A DNA stretch of 64,000 nucleotides from Cryobacterium sp. HLT2-28 (lineage in GTDB: Bacteria > Actinomycetota > Actinomycetes > Actinomycetales > Microbacteriaceae), in NCBI RefSeq assembly GCF_004402495.1, contig NZ_SOFH01000027.1, positions 62,001 to 126,000 of the forward strand. Reading direction: 5' to 3'. Made by a program: the position numbers and the translations under genes. Shown here piece after piece: positions 45,036-54,206 of this stretch. The number at the start of each line of letters is the position of its first letter. Position 1 is the first letter of the stretch. The notes under the pieces are model-generated. The model did no database searches and was not told where the DNA came from. It worked only from the letters and a program-made list of their open reading frames with translations.

Positions 45036-46030
45036 TGACAACACTCAATGGGGCACGGGTCCTGGTGACCGGCGGCGCGGGAACGATCGGATCGACCATC
45101 GTCGACCAACTTCTCGATGCCGGCGTCGCGCACGTGACCGTCCTGGACAATCTCGTCCGGGGGCGGGAGGCGAATCTCGCCGATGCCTTCGAGACCGGAC
45201 GGGTGCAGCTCGTCAGGGGCGACATCCGAGATCGGGAGGTCGTGGGCAGGGTCACCCGGGGGATGGACGTCGTCTTCCATCAGGCAGCGATCAGGATCAC
45301 CCAATGCGCCGAGGAACCTCGGCTTGCACTCGAGGTGCTCGTCGACGGGACCTTCAACGTGATCGAGGCCGCCGTGGCGAACAAAGTGGGCAAGTTAGTC
45401 GCCGCGTCGAGTGCATCCGTCTACGGCCTGGCCGAAACCTTCCCCACCTCCGAACGTCACCACCACCACAACAACGACACTTTCTACGGCGCCGCCAAGT
45501 CCTTCAACGAGGGGATGCTTCGCAGTTTCCGCGCCATGAACGGGCTCGACTACGTTGCCCTGCGCTACTTCAACGTCTACGGACCGCGAATGGATGTGCA
45601 CGGCTTGTACACCGAGGTGCTCGTGCGTTGGATGGAACGTATCGCGGACGGGAAGCCGCCGTTGATCTTCGGCGACGGGCTGCAGACCATGGACTTCGTG
45701 TACACCACGGACATCGCTCGGGCCAATCTGCTCGCAGCGACGAGCACCGTCACGGACGGCGTCTACAACGTCGCCAGTGGTACGGAAACGAGCTTGCTCG
45801 GCCTGGCCGAGGCGCTCCTGGAAGCGATGGATTCGGACCTGCCCGTTGAACACGGGCCGGACCGTGCGGTCAACGGCGTCACTCGGCGACTCGCCGACGT
45901 GCGGGCGGCACGCCATGACCTCGGTTTCGACGCGACAGTGTCCCTCGCCGACGGGCTCCGCGAACTCGTCAGGTGGTGGCGACCGCTCCGTGCGGAGATC
46001 GCCGCCGGACGCACACTGGTCGCATCATGA
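45035..46030 (+). CDS. NAD-dependent nucleotide-sugar epimerase/dehydratase
   Basis: The 331-residue extended SDR has VTGGAGTIGS at 11-20 and the catalytic Y151-x3-K155 in FYGAAK, preceded by SSASVYG. It resembles UDP-glucose/UDP-GlcNAc 4-epimerases (GalE/WbpP type): AAIRITQCAEEP, YFNVYGPR, DFVYTTDIARA. A run of four histidines (RHHHHNN, 142-145) sits just before the active tyrosine, an odd local feature. The exact sugar is not determined. Confidence 0.87.
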   Translation: MTTLNGARVLVTGGAGTIGSTIVDQLLDAGVAHVTVLDNLVRGREANLADAFETGRVQLVRGDIRDREVVGRVTRGMDVVFHQAAIRITQCAEEPRLALEVLVDGTFNVIEAAVANKVGKLVAASSASVYGLAETFPTSERHHHHNNDTFYGAAKSFNEGMLRSFRAMNGLDYVALRYFNVYGPRMDVHGLYTEVLVRWMERIADGKPPLIFGDGLQTMDFVYTTDIARANLLAATSTVTDGVYNVASGTETSLLGLAEALLEAMDSDLPVEHGPDRAVNGVTRRLADVRAARHDLGFDATVSLADGLRELVRWWRPLRAEIAAGRTLVAS

Positions 46031-47184
46031 GCAGAATAAACGTGATGAAACCATGGCTAGGGGAGGAAGAGATCCTCGCGGTGACCGAGGTGATCGAGTC
46101 CGGCTGGGTGGCTCAGGGGCCGCGCGTCACGCGGTTCGAAGCGGCCTTCGCCGAGGTCATGGCGGCCGACTTCGCGGTGGCCACATCCAGTTGCACCACG
46201 GCGCTGCATCTCGCCCTGATCGTCGCCGGAGTGGAGGCCGACGACGACGTCGTTGTGCCGTCGTTCTCCTTCATCGCCACCGCGAACGCCCCCACCTACC
46301 TGGGCGCCCGGCCGGTCTTCGCCGATGTGGACCCGGTGACCGGCAACGTCACTGCGGAAACGCTCTCGGCCGCCCTCACCTCCAGGACGAAGGCCGTGAT
46401 CGTCGTCGACCAGGGCGGGGTGCCCGTCGACCTCGACCCGATTCGCGAGTTGTGCGACCCCCGCGGGATCGTGGTGATCGAAGACGCCGCCTGCGGTGCC
46501 GGATCACGCTACCGTGGCCGGCCGGTCGGCTCCGGGGCCGTTCTCGCAGCGTGGTCCTTCCACCCGCGCAAGCTGCTCACCACGGGGGAAGGGGGGATGC
46601 TGACCACCTCGAACGGTGAGTGGGCGGCGCGAGCGCGGCGGCTGAGGGAACACTCCATGAGCGTGTCGGCGAGCGATCGACAGGGAAGCGTGCTGGCGCC
46701 CGCCGAGGAATACGACGAGATCGGGTTCAACTACCGGATGACGGACCTGCAGGCGGCCATCGGTCTCGTACAGCTCGGCCGGCTCGCCGAGATCGTGCGA
46801 CGACGCCGGGAACTGGCCGCACGGTACACGTTGGAGTTCGCCGACATCCCTGGTGTGCGCTGTGTGGGCGACCCCGACTGGGGTCAGGGCAACTTTCAGT
46901 CGTTCTGGATCGAGGTAGAGCCAGGCCCGGCCGGTGGGCGTGATGGCGTCCTCGAGGCTTTGGCGGCGGCGGATATCTCCGGTCGGCGCGGGATCATGGC
47001 GGCCCACCGCCAGCCCGCCTACCGGGACCGGGACACAGGAGGACTCGCACTTCCGGTCACGGAACACCTCACGGACAACACCCTCATCCTCCCGCTCTAT
47101 CATCAGCTGACGATCGCGGACCAGGACCGGGTGATCGCCGCCGTGCGCGCCGCCGTGCGTTCGCTTGCCCCAAGCACGGTCTGA
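46027..47184 (+). CDS. DegT/DnrJ/EryC1/StrS sugar aminotransferase (first)
   Basis: This 385-residue PLP enzyme overlaps the epimerase gene by ATGA. D153 (VVIEDAAC) would hold the PLP ring nitrogen and K182 in FHPRKLLTTGEGGML forms the Schiff base. The TTGEGG type of active-site loop is common among 4-aminotransferases such as perosamine or bacillosamine synthases. Paired with the NeuD/PglD-type acyltransferase that follows, it may make a 4-acylamino sugar, although no 4,6-dehydratase is seen in the window. Confidence 0.9.
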   Translation: MSRINVMKPWLGEEEILAVTEVIESGWVAQGPRVTRFEAAFAEVMAADFAVATSSCTTALHLALIVAGVEADDDVVVPSFSFIATANAPTYLGARPVFADVDPVTGNVTAETLSAALTSRTKAVIVVDQGGVPVDLDPIRELCDPRGIVVIEDAACGAGSRYRGRPVGSGAVLAAWSFHPRKLLTTGEGGMLTTSNGEWAARARRLREHSMSVSASDRQGSVLAPAEEYDEIGFNYRMTDLQAAIGLVQLGRLAEIVRRRRELAARYTLEFADIPGVRCVGDPDWGQGNFQSFWIEVEPGPAGGRDGVLEALAAADISGRRGIMAAHRQPAYRDRDTGGLALPVTEHLTDNTLILPLYHQLTIADQDRVIAAVRAAVRSLAPSTV

Positions 47185-47185
47185 A

Positions 47186-47869
47186 ATGAAGGACCTTCTG
47201 CTGCTGGCGGCGAGCGGTCTGGCGCGTGAAATATTGGCCGACCTCGGAGACGCGTACCGGCCTGTCGGCATCCTGGACGATGATTCCACCCGCCACGGGG
47301 GACGGTTGGCCGGCATCCCCATCCTCGGCGGGATCGACCGCGCGGTGCTGCACGGAGCGGATCTGCTGGTGTGCGTCGGCTCCGGTCAGGGGCGTCGGAG
47401 GCTGGTCGAGCGCCTCGCCGGGCTGGGGGTCGGTGACGACCGGTATGCCACCTTCGTCTCGTCCGCCGCTCACGTTCCGACCGGCAATCGTGTCGGCGTG
47501 GGAAGCATCGTGCTGGCCGGCGTCGTCCTGACCGCCAACGTCAGCGTAGGGCGCCATGTCGTCGTCATGCCAAATGTCACGCTCACGCACGACAACGTGG
47601 TCGACGACTTTGTCACCATCGCCGCGGGAGTATCCCTAGGGGGGGCCGTCGTGCTCCGCGAGGCAAGCTACATCGGAATGAACGCGTCCGTCCGGCAGGG
47701 CGTCGAAGTCGGCCGGGGGGCCACGGTCGGTATGGGCGCGGTCGTTCTCCAGAACGTCCCGGCCGGTGAAACCTGGCTCAACGTGCCGGCTCGACCAATA
47801 TCCCGCCGGCCCACGCCGGACAGCCCGGTCGATTCGCCCAGGGCTGTCGGATCTGGGGCGTGGTCATGA
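47186..47869 (+). CDS. NeuD/PglD-type sugar O- or N-acyltransferase
   Basis: The 227-residue protein has a PglD_N Rossmann-like start (MKDLLLLAASGLAREILADL) and a left-handed beta-helix of hexapeptides (VGVGSIVLAGVVLTANVSVGRHVVVMPNVTLTHDNVV, then YIGMNASVRQGVEVGRGATVGMGAVVLQNVPAG). PglD uses acetyl-CoA to N-acetylate a UDP-4-amino sugar, and NeuD O-acetylates sialic acid. The preceding aminotransferase favours the N-acyl role. It starts 1 bp after the aminotransferase stop. Confidence 0.85.
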   Translation: MKDLLLLAASGLAREILADLGDAYRPVGILDDDSTRHGGRLAGIPILGGIDRAVLHGADLLVCVGSGQGRRRLVERLAGLGVGDDRYATFVSSAAHVPTGNRVGVGSIVLAGVVLTANVSVGRHVVVMPNVTLTHDNVVDDFVTIAAGVSLGGAVVLREASYIGMNASVRQGVEVGRGATVGMGAVVLQNVPAGETWLNVPARPISRRPTPDSPVDSPRAVGSGAWS

Positions 47870-49119
47870 GGATAGTGATCTATCCGCATTCGATGGAATT
47901 CGGAGGTAGCCAGCGCAACGCGATCGACATCGCGACCGCGTTGCGCGAGCGCGGCCATGAGCTGACGGTTTTCTGTCCACCAGGCCCGCTCGTGGAGTTG
48001 GTCACCGAGCGCGGACTGCGCTACGAGCTTGCGCCGTTGCCTCGGATCCGCCCGTCGTTCGCCGTGATGAAGCGGCTGTGTGCCGTCGTCGAGGCGGCGG
48101 ACGCCGACGTCGTGCATGGATTCGAGTGGCCGACGGCTCTGGAAGCCCTCTTCGGGCCCGACCGGAAGCTGGGCGTGCCGGCCGTGTGCACAGTGATGTC
48201 GATGTCGGTGGCGCCATTCCTGCCGAGTTGGCTGCCGCTCACCGTCGGCACGGAGAGGATCCTGCGGACGGAACGCGCCCACCGGGCCGATGTCATCCTG
48301 CTCGAGCCGCCGGTGGATACCGAGCATGATCGGCCGGTAGACCAGATTGCCGCGAAGCGTCGACTGGGGATCGCCCCCGAGACCCTGGTCGTCTCCCTGG
48401 TCACCAGGCTGGCCAAGGAGCTCAAGCGGGAAGGCATCCTCACTGCCATCGAGGCGGCCGGTGCGCTCGCCCGTGAGTTCCCGGTCACGCTCGTGATCGC
48501 CGGGGACGGGCCGATCCGTGCGGAGGTCGAGGCCGCCGCGCTCCGCGCCAACACGGCAGCGGGAACACAGGCCGTGCTGCTCACGGGTACCCTCGTCGAT
48601 CCGCGCCCGGTCTACGACGCGGCCGACATTGCGCTTGGGATGGGGGGCTCAGCGCTCAGGTCGATGGCCTTCACGAAACCCCTCATCGTCCAGGGCGAAC
48701 AGGGATTCTGGCGGGTACTCGAGCCCGATTCGCTGAGCGGCTTCACCGAGAACGGCTGGTTCGGCATCGGCGCCCCCGGCGAGGAGCGCGATGGTGCCGC
48801 GAGGCTCGGCCGGCTGCTCCGCCCCCTGCTCGAAGACGCAGACCACCGGGCTGAACTGGGGTCGTTTTCGCGCGCCACGGTCGAGTCCCGCTACGGGCTC
48901 CCGGCCGCAGCCGAACTCCTGGAGGATTTCTATCTTCGAGCGGTAGCACGCAGCAAGGCCAGTCCCCGTGCGCCATCCCGGCTGTTGGCGCCCTATCTGT
49001 CAGTGACCGGCTACGAAATGCGGCGCAAGGTCAGGCGCCGGCTCGGCGGGGTCGTGAGCGACGACTTCAACTCCCTGGCATCCATTCAGCTTCAATCAGA
49101 AAGGAGCGTCTCCCGATGA
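47866..49119 (+). CDS. Glycosyltransferase, GT4-like
   Basis: The 417-residue GT-B protein overlaps the acyltransferase gene by ATGA. MRIVIYPHSMEFGGSQRNAIDIATALRERGHELTVF is the N-terminal Rossmann domain with the GGSQRNA acceptor loop. VVSLVTRLAKELKREGI and IAGDGPIRAEVEA begin the C-terminal donor domain. The usual E-x7-E segment is not in its normal form (GMGGSALRSMAFTKPLIV), so donor binding may differ. It would add one sugar to the repeat unit on the lipid carrier. Confidence 0.85.
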   Translation: MRIVIYPHSMEFGGSQRNAIDIATALRERGHELTVFCPPGPLVELVTERGLRYELAPLPRIRPSFAVMKRLCAVVEAADADVVHGFEWPTALEALFGPDRKLGVPAVCTVMSMSVAPFLPSWLPLTVGTERILRTERAHRADVILLEPPVDTEHDRPVDQIAAKRRLGIAPETLVVSLVTRLAKELKREGILTAIEAAGALAREFPVTLVIAGDGPIRAEVEAAALRANTAAGTQAVLLTGTLVDPRPVYDAADIALGMGGSALRSMAFTKPLIVQGEQGFWRVLEPDSLSGFTENGWFGIGAPGEERDGAARLGRLLRPLLEDADHRAELGSFSRATVESRYGLPAAAELLEDFYLRAVARSKASPRAPSRLLAPYLSVTGYEMRRKVRRRLGGVVSDDFNSLASIQLQSERSVSR

Positions 49120-50264
49120 CGAATTCTGTCCTCACCAGTGCAGTTCCGGTGGAAACGCTGACGGCCCCTGTACCGTTCATCGATCTCGTCGCGCAACAGG
49201 GGGAGATCCTTGACGAAATCAGCACCGCGATCGTCGACACTCTCAGGCGCGCGACCTTCATCGGAGGCAAGCATGTCGACGCCTTCGAGGCCGAATTCGC
49301 GGCCTACTGCGCGGTGACCCACTGCATCGGTGTCGGGAACGGGACGGATGCGCTCGAGCTCGCGCTCCGGGCGCTCGACATCGTCGATGGACGTGAAGTC
49401 CTGGTGCCCGTGAACTCGTTCATCGCATCGGCGGAGGCGGTGCTTCGTGCGGGAGCCACGGTCAGATTTTCCGACGTCGATGACGATTCCCTCCTCCTCG
49501 ACCGGGCCACGGTGGAGCGCGCGATCACGGATGAGACCGCGGCCGTCATGGCCGTCCACCTGTATGGGCAGACTGCACCGGTCGACCAGATCCTGCCGGT
49601 AGCGGGCAGGCACGGTGCCGTCGTGATCGAGGATGCCGCCCAGTCGCAGGGCGCGACTCGATACGGAAGGCCCGCAGGCTCTCTGTCCCGCATTGCGGGC
49701 ACGAGCTTCTATCCGGGCAAGAACCTGGGCGCCGCCGGCGACGGTGGTGCGGTGTTGACCAGCGATGACCATCTCGCCGCCCGGGTGCGACGCATCGCAA
49801 GTCATGGCAGCACCGAGAAGTACGTGCACGACGAGTTCGGGTTCAATTCCCGGCTGGATTCGATCCAAGCGATTGTCCTTCGGTCCAAGCTGGCGAGGCT
49901 TGACGCCTGGAACGAGGCTCGTCGGGTGGCTGCACGACGGTATGACGAGCTGCTGGCCGACGTCGACGGAGTGCGAACGCCGGTCACCCTCGCGGGGAAC
50001 GTGCACAACTGGCATATCTACTCCGTCCGGGTCGAGGACCGCGACCGCATCCTCGCCGGACTCCATGCGGAAGGAATCGGCGCGGCGCTGCACTACCCGA
50101 CCCCGATTCACCTGACCGGCGCCTTCCGGCACCTCGGATTGGCCAGGGGCGATTTCCCCGTGGCCGAGCGGGCGGCTGCGCAGCTCCTCTCGCTGCCGAT
50201 GTTCCCCCACCTGACCGAGGCCCAGCAGATCCGGGTCGTCGACGTGCTGAAGCGTCTGGTCTGA
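49116..50264 (+). CDS. DegT/DnrJ/EryC1/StrS sugar aminotransferase (second)
   Basis: The 382-residue PLP enzyme has D173 (VVIEDAAQSQGA) and the Schiff-base K202 in FYPGKNLGAAGDGGA. The YPGKNLGA.GDGGA loop is typical of 3-aminotransferases such as QdtB/FdtB and WbpE. Together with the Gfo/Idh oxidoreductase at 43974 it can form a 3-amino sugar. It overlaps the glycosyltransferase gene by ATGA and has AGGAG in the 3' end of that gene. Confidence 0.92.
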   Translation: MTNSVLTSAVPVETLTAPVPFIDLVAQQGEILDEISTAIVDTLRRATFIGGKHVDAFEAEFAAYCAVTHCIGVGNGTDALELALRALDIVDGREVLVPVNSFIASAEAVLRAGATVRFSDVDDDSLLLDRATVERAITDETAAVMAVHLYGQTAPVDQILPVAGRHGAVVIEDAAQSQGATRYGRPAGSLSRIAGTSFYPGKNLGAAGDGGAVLTSDDHLAARVRRIASHGSTEKYVHDEFGFNSRLDSIQAIVLRSKLARLDAWNEARRVAARRYDELLADVDGVRTPVTLAGNVHNWHIYSVRVEDRDRILAGLHAEGIGAALHYPTPIHLTGAFRHLGLARGDFPVAERAAAQLLSLPMFPHLTEAQQIRVVDVLKRLV

Positions 50265-50267
50265 GTC

Positions 50268-51785
50268 GTGGAGGACCCCGCTGACGACCGCCCGGGCGAG
50301 ACCGCCGGCTTCCTTGAGCGGAAAGTGCGAAATGGGCTGCGCTGGAGCCTGGTGAACACCCTGGTCGGACGCCTGGGCTCCTTCCTGACCGGCATCGTCA
50401 TCGCGCGCATCGTTGCGCCAGAGGACTTCGGCATCTACGCGGTCGCCTTGGTCGCCTTGAACCTCCTGCTGAGCATGAACGAGCTCGGCGTCAGCGTTGC
50501 CCTCGTCCGGCACCCAGGCTCGGTTGCGGCCCTCGCCCCGACAGTGACGACCGTGGCAATCGGCATGAGTGCGGTCCTGTTCGCCGCGAGTTGGTTCGCG
50601 GCGGCACCGTTCTCCGACGCCATGGGCGTTCCGGAGGCAACCGGTGTCGTGCGCCTGATGAGCGCGGCCGTGCTGATCGACGGCCTGGCGGCGGTGCCGG
50701 TCGCCCTGTTGACCCGGGCCTTCATGCAGGGGCGCCGAACCCAGATCGACCTGATCGCGTTCGCGGTGGGAACACCGGCGACGATCCTGCTGGCGATGGC
50801 GGGTTATGGCGCCTGGAGTCTGGCCTGGGGTGTGGTGATCGGCAATCTGGTCACGGCGGTCCTCTCGCTCGTCTACGCTCCGACTCGGTATGCGCCGGGC
50901 TTCGACCGCAAGGCCGCACTCGGACTGCTGAAATTCGGCCTGCCGCTGGCCGGCGCAAGCCTCCTGCTGCTGGCATTGCTCAACGTCGACTTCGTAGTGG
51001 TGGGTCGGATACTGGGCAAGGCCGACCTTGGCCTGTATCTGCTCGCCTTCAATCTCAGCACGTGGCCGATGACGCTTGTGTCGACGGCCGCGCGGCGGGT
51101 CACGACTGCAATGTTCGCGCAGCTCAGCGAGCGCGGCGATGGCCGGGAAGGCTTCCGTGATTCACTGTTCCTGGTGATGTCCCTCGGCATGCTGTTGGGT
51201 ACGCTCCTCGCGGCCTATGCGTCAGGGATCGTCACTTTCCTCTACGGTGACCGTTGGGCGGCCGCGGCGCTGGCGGTTCCGGCCCTGGCGATGCTCAGCA
51301 TCGGGCGGATGTTGGTCGAATTGACCTACGACTACCTGGTCGCGGTGGGACGGACAATGGGCAATGCCTGGTTGCACGCGCTCTGGTTGGTGGCACTCGT
51401 GCCGACCCTGGTCGTGGGAGCGACAATGTTCGGCATCCGCGGGGTCTCCTGGGGCCACGCGGCCATTGTCGCGCTCGTCGTCGTACCGGGAGTCGGCATC
51501 CTGCTCCACCGGGCGGGAATCCCCGTCTGGCGATTGCTGGCCGATTTCGTCCTCCCTGCCGCGGGTTCCGCGGGGGTCCTGTTATCCGCCTGGTTCATCA
51601 CGAGCGTCATCCCATCCGGATTCCTGATGCTCGCCGTCGGGGGTCTCGCCGGGCTGGCGGTCTATGCCCTGATCGTCGGCCCCAGGTTCGTCCGCATACT
51701 GAGGCGTCTCCTCGACCTCGGGGAGCCCAGGGCTGGAAAGCGGAAGCGGATTCCGGCCTGGCTTACAGGGGCGTCGTCATCGTGA
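50268..51785 (+). CDS. Wzx-type polysaccharide flippase (MOP superfamily)
   Basis: The 505-residue protein uses a GTG start 3 bp after the aminotransferase. About fourteen helices follow the signature RNGLRWSLVNTLVGRLGSFLTGIVIARIVAPEDFGIYAVAL, typical of the Wzx/RfbX/lipopolysaccharide exporter family. It would move the undecaprenyl-linked repeat unit across the membrane. Its last 23 bases overlap the end of the convergent polymerase gene. Confidence 0.9.
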   Translation: MEDPADDRPGETAGFLERKVRNGLRWSLVNTLVGRLGSFLTGIVIARIVAPEDFGIYAVALVALNLLLSMNELGVSVALVRHPGSVAALAPTVTTVAIGMSAVLFAASWFAAAPFSDAMGVPEATGVVRLMSAAVLIDGLAAVPVALLTRAFMQGRRTQIDLIAFAVGTPATILLAMAGYGAWSLAWGVVIGNLVTAVLSLVYAPTRYAPGFDRKAALGLLKFGLPLAGASLLLLALLNVDFVVVGRILGKADLGLYLLAFNLSTWPMTLVSTAARRVTTAMFAQLSERGDGREGFRDSLFLVMSLGMLLGTLLAAYASGIVTFLYGDRWAAAALAVPALAMLSIGRMLVELTYDYLVAVGRTMGNAWLHALWLVALVPTLVVGATMFGIRGVSWGHAAIVALVVVPGVGILLHRAGIPVWRLLADFVLPAAGSAGVLLSAWFITSVIPSGFLMLAVGGLAGLAVYALIVGPRFVRILRRLLDLGEPRAGKRKRIPAWLTGASSS

Positions 51786-53148
51786 GGGATGTCCCCGGTC
51801 GAGCCTGAAGTTTCACAGCGTTCGACAGCGCGCCGATCATTCCAACACTGAGAAACATCAGGCCGGAAGCCTGAGGAAACCCGAAAGCGTCGAATGTCGC
51901 GAAACTGCAGGCACCGGCGGCTGCCATGGCCACGAGAGCCTGGGCCAGGCTCCGAGCTTTCGGGTCGGAGGCCAACCGGCGAGCGCGAAACCCGGTGACG
52001 ATCGCCACCGAGAAGACGGCCAGGAGCGCCACGGTCCCGACCACGCCCACTTCGATCAAGAGGCCGAGGTACTGGTTGTCGAGAATGCGATACTGCGGCA
52101 GGAATGTGGAGAAGCCACGCCCGAAGAGGGGTGACCGCTGGATGAAATCGAAGGCGAGCGCATAACTGTCCGTGCGGGAGCGCGCACTGCTGTCTTCAGA
52201 GATTCCGGTGAACAACTTGGTCAGAGTGCCGATCATCCCCGGAATGGCGACATAGATCACGACCAGGAGCGCTGCGATGGTGAGGTAGGAAATCCGCCGC
52301 CGGCCGGCCGGCCAGGTCGGCAAGAGAATGACCAGGGCAACGACCACGCCGACGATTGCAGACCGAGAAATGGTGATGGGCACCGCAAACGCGATCACGG
52401 CCACGGGAAACCAGCGAACGATGCGATTCCGGTGGAGGTCGGACAAGGCGAAGTGCAGGGCGACCGGCAGGATCATTGACAGGATGACCCCGAACTCAAT
52501 CGGGTGGGTTGACGTTCCGGCGGCCCTGGTGAAACCCTCCCGGTTGTAAATGCTGGTGAGATCGTTGTTGGCACTGAGACCAGGAAGCTGGATCACGTCG
52601 ACGAGTGGATTGCCGGTGCCGAACTGGACGATGCCGATCACCGCAACAACCGCACCGGTCATCACCAGCAGTCGAAGTGTCGACTCGATCCGGTCGACAC
52701 CGGGGAGCCCGTCTCCCGACAAGAGGACCAGGCCCAGCCATGAGGCGATGAGGAGCAGGCCACGGTCCGCGCCATTCAGCTCCAGGCTCTCGATCGGTCG
52801 CACGGTTGCGACGACATAGCTGACGAGGATGAAGATGAAGAAGATCAGCATGGCGCTGCGGATGGGTTGCCTGGGGGTGAGCGTCGAGTAGGTGCGGTTC
52901 ATCTGGGCGCCGATCCAGAGGAGGAGTCCGAGGAGGCCGACGATGACGGCCGGCGTGCCGATGGAGCCCAGGGCGGAGATGGTCAGGTTGGCCGGGACGA
53001 ACATCAGCGCAAGAATGTACGTCGAGACAAGCCACTTCGCCTCGATGAAGAACGCGGGCGGAGACGTACCGCGTTCAGGCACGAGCCCTGGGGACAGGAT
53101 TCCGCCGGGCTGTCCGCTGGGACGCTCCGTCGGATCTTCTCGGATCAC
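51763..53148 (-). CDS. O-antigen ligase/polymerase-like membrane protein (Wzy-type)
   Basis: This 461-residue protein has about eleven to twelve helices from residue 37 on. The family region is at about 325-370 (SSARSRTDSYALAFDFIQRSPLFGRGFSTFLPQYRILDNQYLGLLIEVGVVG), with the RxxxY/PLFGxG pattern of the O-antigen ligase (PF04932) domain. It would polymerise repeat units outside the membrane. It is 7 bp behind the Wzz-like gene on the minus strand and overlaps the flippase gene tail to tail. Confidence 0.85.
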   Translation of the reverse strand: MIREDPTERPSGQPGGILSPGLVPERGTSPPAFFIEAKWLVSTYILALMFVPANLTISALGSIGTPAVIVGLLGLLLWIGAQMNRTYSTLTPRQPIRSAMLIFFIFILVSYVVATVRPIESLELNGADRGLLLIASWLGLVLLSGDGLPGVDRIESTLRLLVMTGAVVAVIGIVQFGTGNPLVDVIQLPGLSANNDLTSIYNREGFTRAAGTSTHPIEFGVILSMILPVALHFALSDLHRNRIVRWFPVAVIAFAVPITISRSAIVGVVVALVILLPTWPAGRRRISYLTIAALLVVIYVAIPGMIGTLTKLFTGISEDSSARSRTDSYALAFDFIQRSPLFGRGFSTFLPQYRILDNQYLGLLIEVGVVGTVALLAVFSVAIVTGFRARRLASDPKARSLAQALVAMAAAGACSFATFDAFGFPQASGLMFLSVGMIGALSNAVKLQARPGTSLTMTTPL

Positions 53149-53155
53149 GTCGAGG

Positions 53156-54115
53156 TCACGTGTTTTCGCTCACCAGCGTCGACGGTATCGGCTGGGTGTC
53201 CGCGCCCGGCCCGCCGGGGGTGTCGTCCGGGCCCAGTGCGGCAAGAACTATGTAGTCGGCATCGGCACCCGTCGGGTCCGGCTCGTCACGAGTCGGATGG
53301 CGCGGACCCGGATCGTCGAGATCGGTGGAATCCTCAAGGGAAGCGTACTCGGGGACCTTCGCGCCCCCCTCGACAGAATCGTGCTCAGCGACGATCGTGC
53401 CGGCGTCGACTGAATCGTCCTCAGGGACGGTCGTTCCGACGTCGGCTGGATCGGGCGTCGCCGCACTCGTTCGTCGAGACCGGCGGGTGGTCCGGGGGGT
53501 CGCTCGTTGTTTCCTGATGGCTCGGCGGCGGACGAGCGCGTCCACCGAAATGGCCAGCAGCAGGGTGAACACGAGTCCGACAGCGATCACCACGATCAGG
53601 GTGCGCGCGAGGGCGGAGTAATTGGGTTCGGCGACCGTGTTGTTCGTGATGACCATCAACCGGATTTCGGATTTGGGCAGCGCTTTGGCGGAGACCTGAA
53701 GGTCGGCCATTCTCGTGTCGGCGAGGGTGAGTATGGCGTTCAGCGTTCGAAACGCTCCGCTTGCCGAGGTGTCTGACACGGCCACCTCGAGCACGGAACC
53801 GGACACGCTGGCGTCCTTTTCCACTGTGTACTTCGCTTTCGACCCGGTGGGCACGACGGTGTCCGTCGTTTCCGAGTCGGTGAGGGACTTGGCGAGGACC
53901 CCGGCCGCGACGTCGAGTCCACCCAGGTTGAGGAATGGATTGCTACCCTCTTCGAGGGTGCTCGTCGGGGGAAGGAGCAGTACCGATGATTTGACGTCGT
54001 AGGTCAGCGGGATGAATCGGAGTGTCAGGTAGGCCAAACCGGTGACGACGAGCAATCCGGCCAGGACGACGTACCAGCGGCGACCCATAGCACGGATGAG
54101 TTCGGAAAGCTTCAC
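53156..54115 (-). CDS. Wzz-like chain-length/polysaccharide biosynthesis protein (first)
   Basis: I start it at the GTG at 54115 because GGGAGGT lies 6-12 bp upstream; an ATG at 54130 is inside that sequence (319 versus 324 residues). Helix 1 is at about 13-33 (YVVLAGLLVVTGLAYLTLRF) and helix 2 at about 172-192. An external domain (SSVLLLPPTSTLEEG...) lies between them, as in Wzz/CapA proteins. The C-terminal 115 residues are cytoplasmic, Asp/Pro/Thr-rich and disordered, without Walker motifs or a tyrosine cluster. It would set polymer length with the adjacent polymerase. Confidence 0.78.
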   Translation of the reverse strand: MKLSELIRAMGRRWYVVLAGLLVVTGLAYLTLRFIPLTYDVKSSVLLLPPTSTLEEGSNPFLNLGGLDVAAGVLAKSLTDSETTDTVVPTGSKAKYTVEKDASVSGSVLEVAVSDTSASGAFRTLNAILTLADTRMADLQVSAKALPKSEIRLMVITNNTVAEPNYSALARTLIVVIAVGLVFTLLLAISVDALVRRRAIRKQRATPRTTRRSRRTSAATPDPADVGTTVPEDDSVDAGTIVAEHDSVEGGAKVPEYASLEDSTDLDDPGPRHPTRDEPDPTGADADYIVLAALGPDDTPGGPGADTQPIPSTLVSENT

Positions 54116-54206
54116 CGGCGCACCTCCCATGAATCACCTGAATGTACGCTTGAGTATAGGATACGCAGTCATCCTGTGTTCGTGGGACGCTGGGAGATTG
54201 GTGCGA

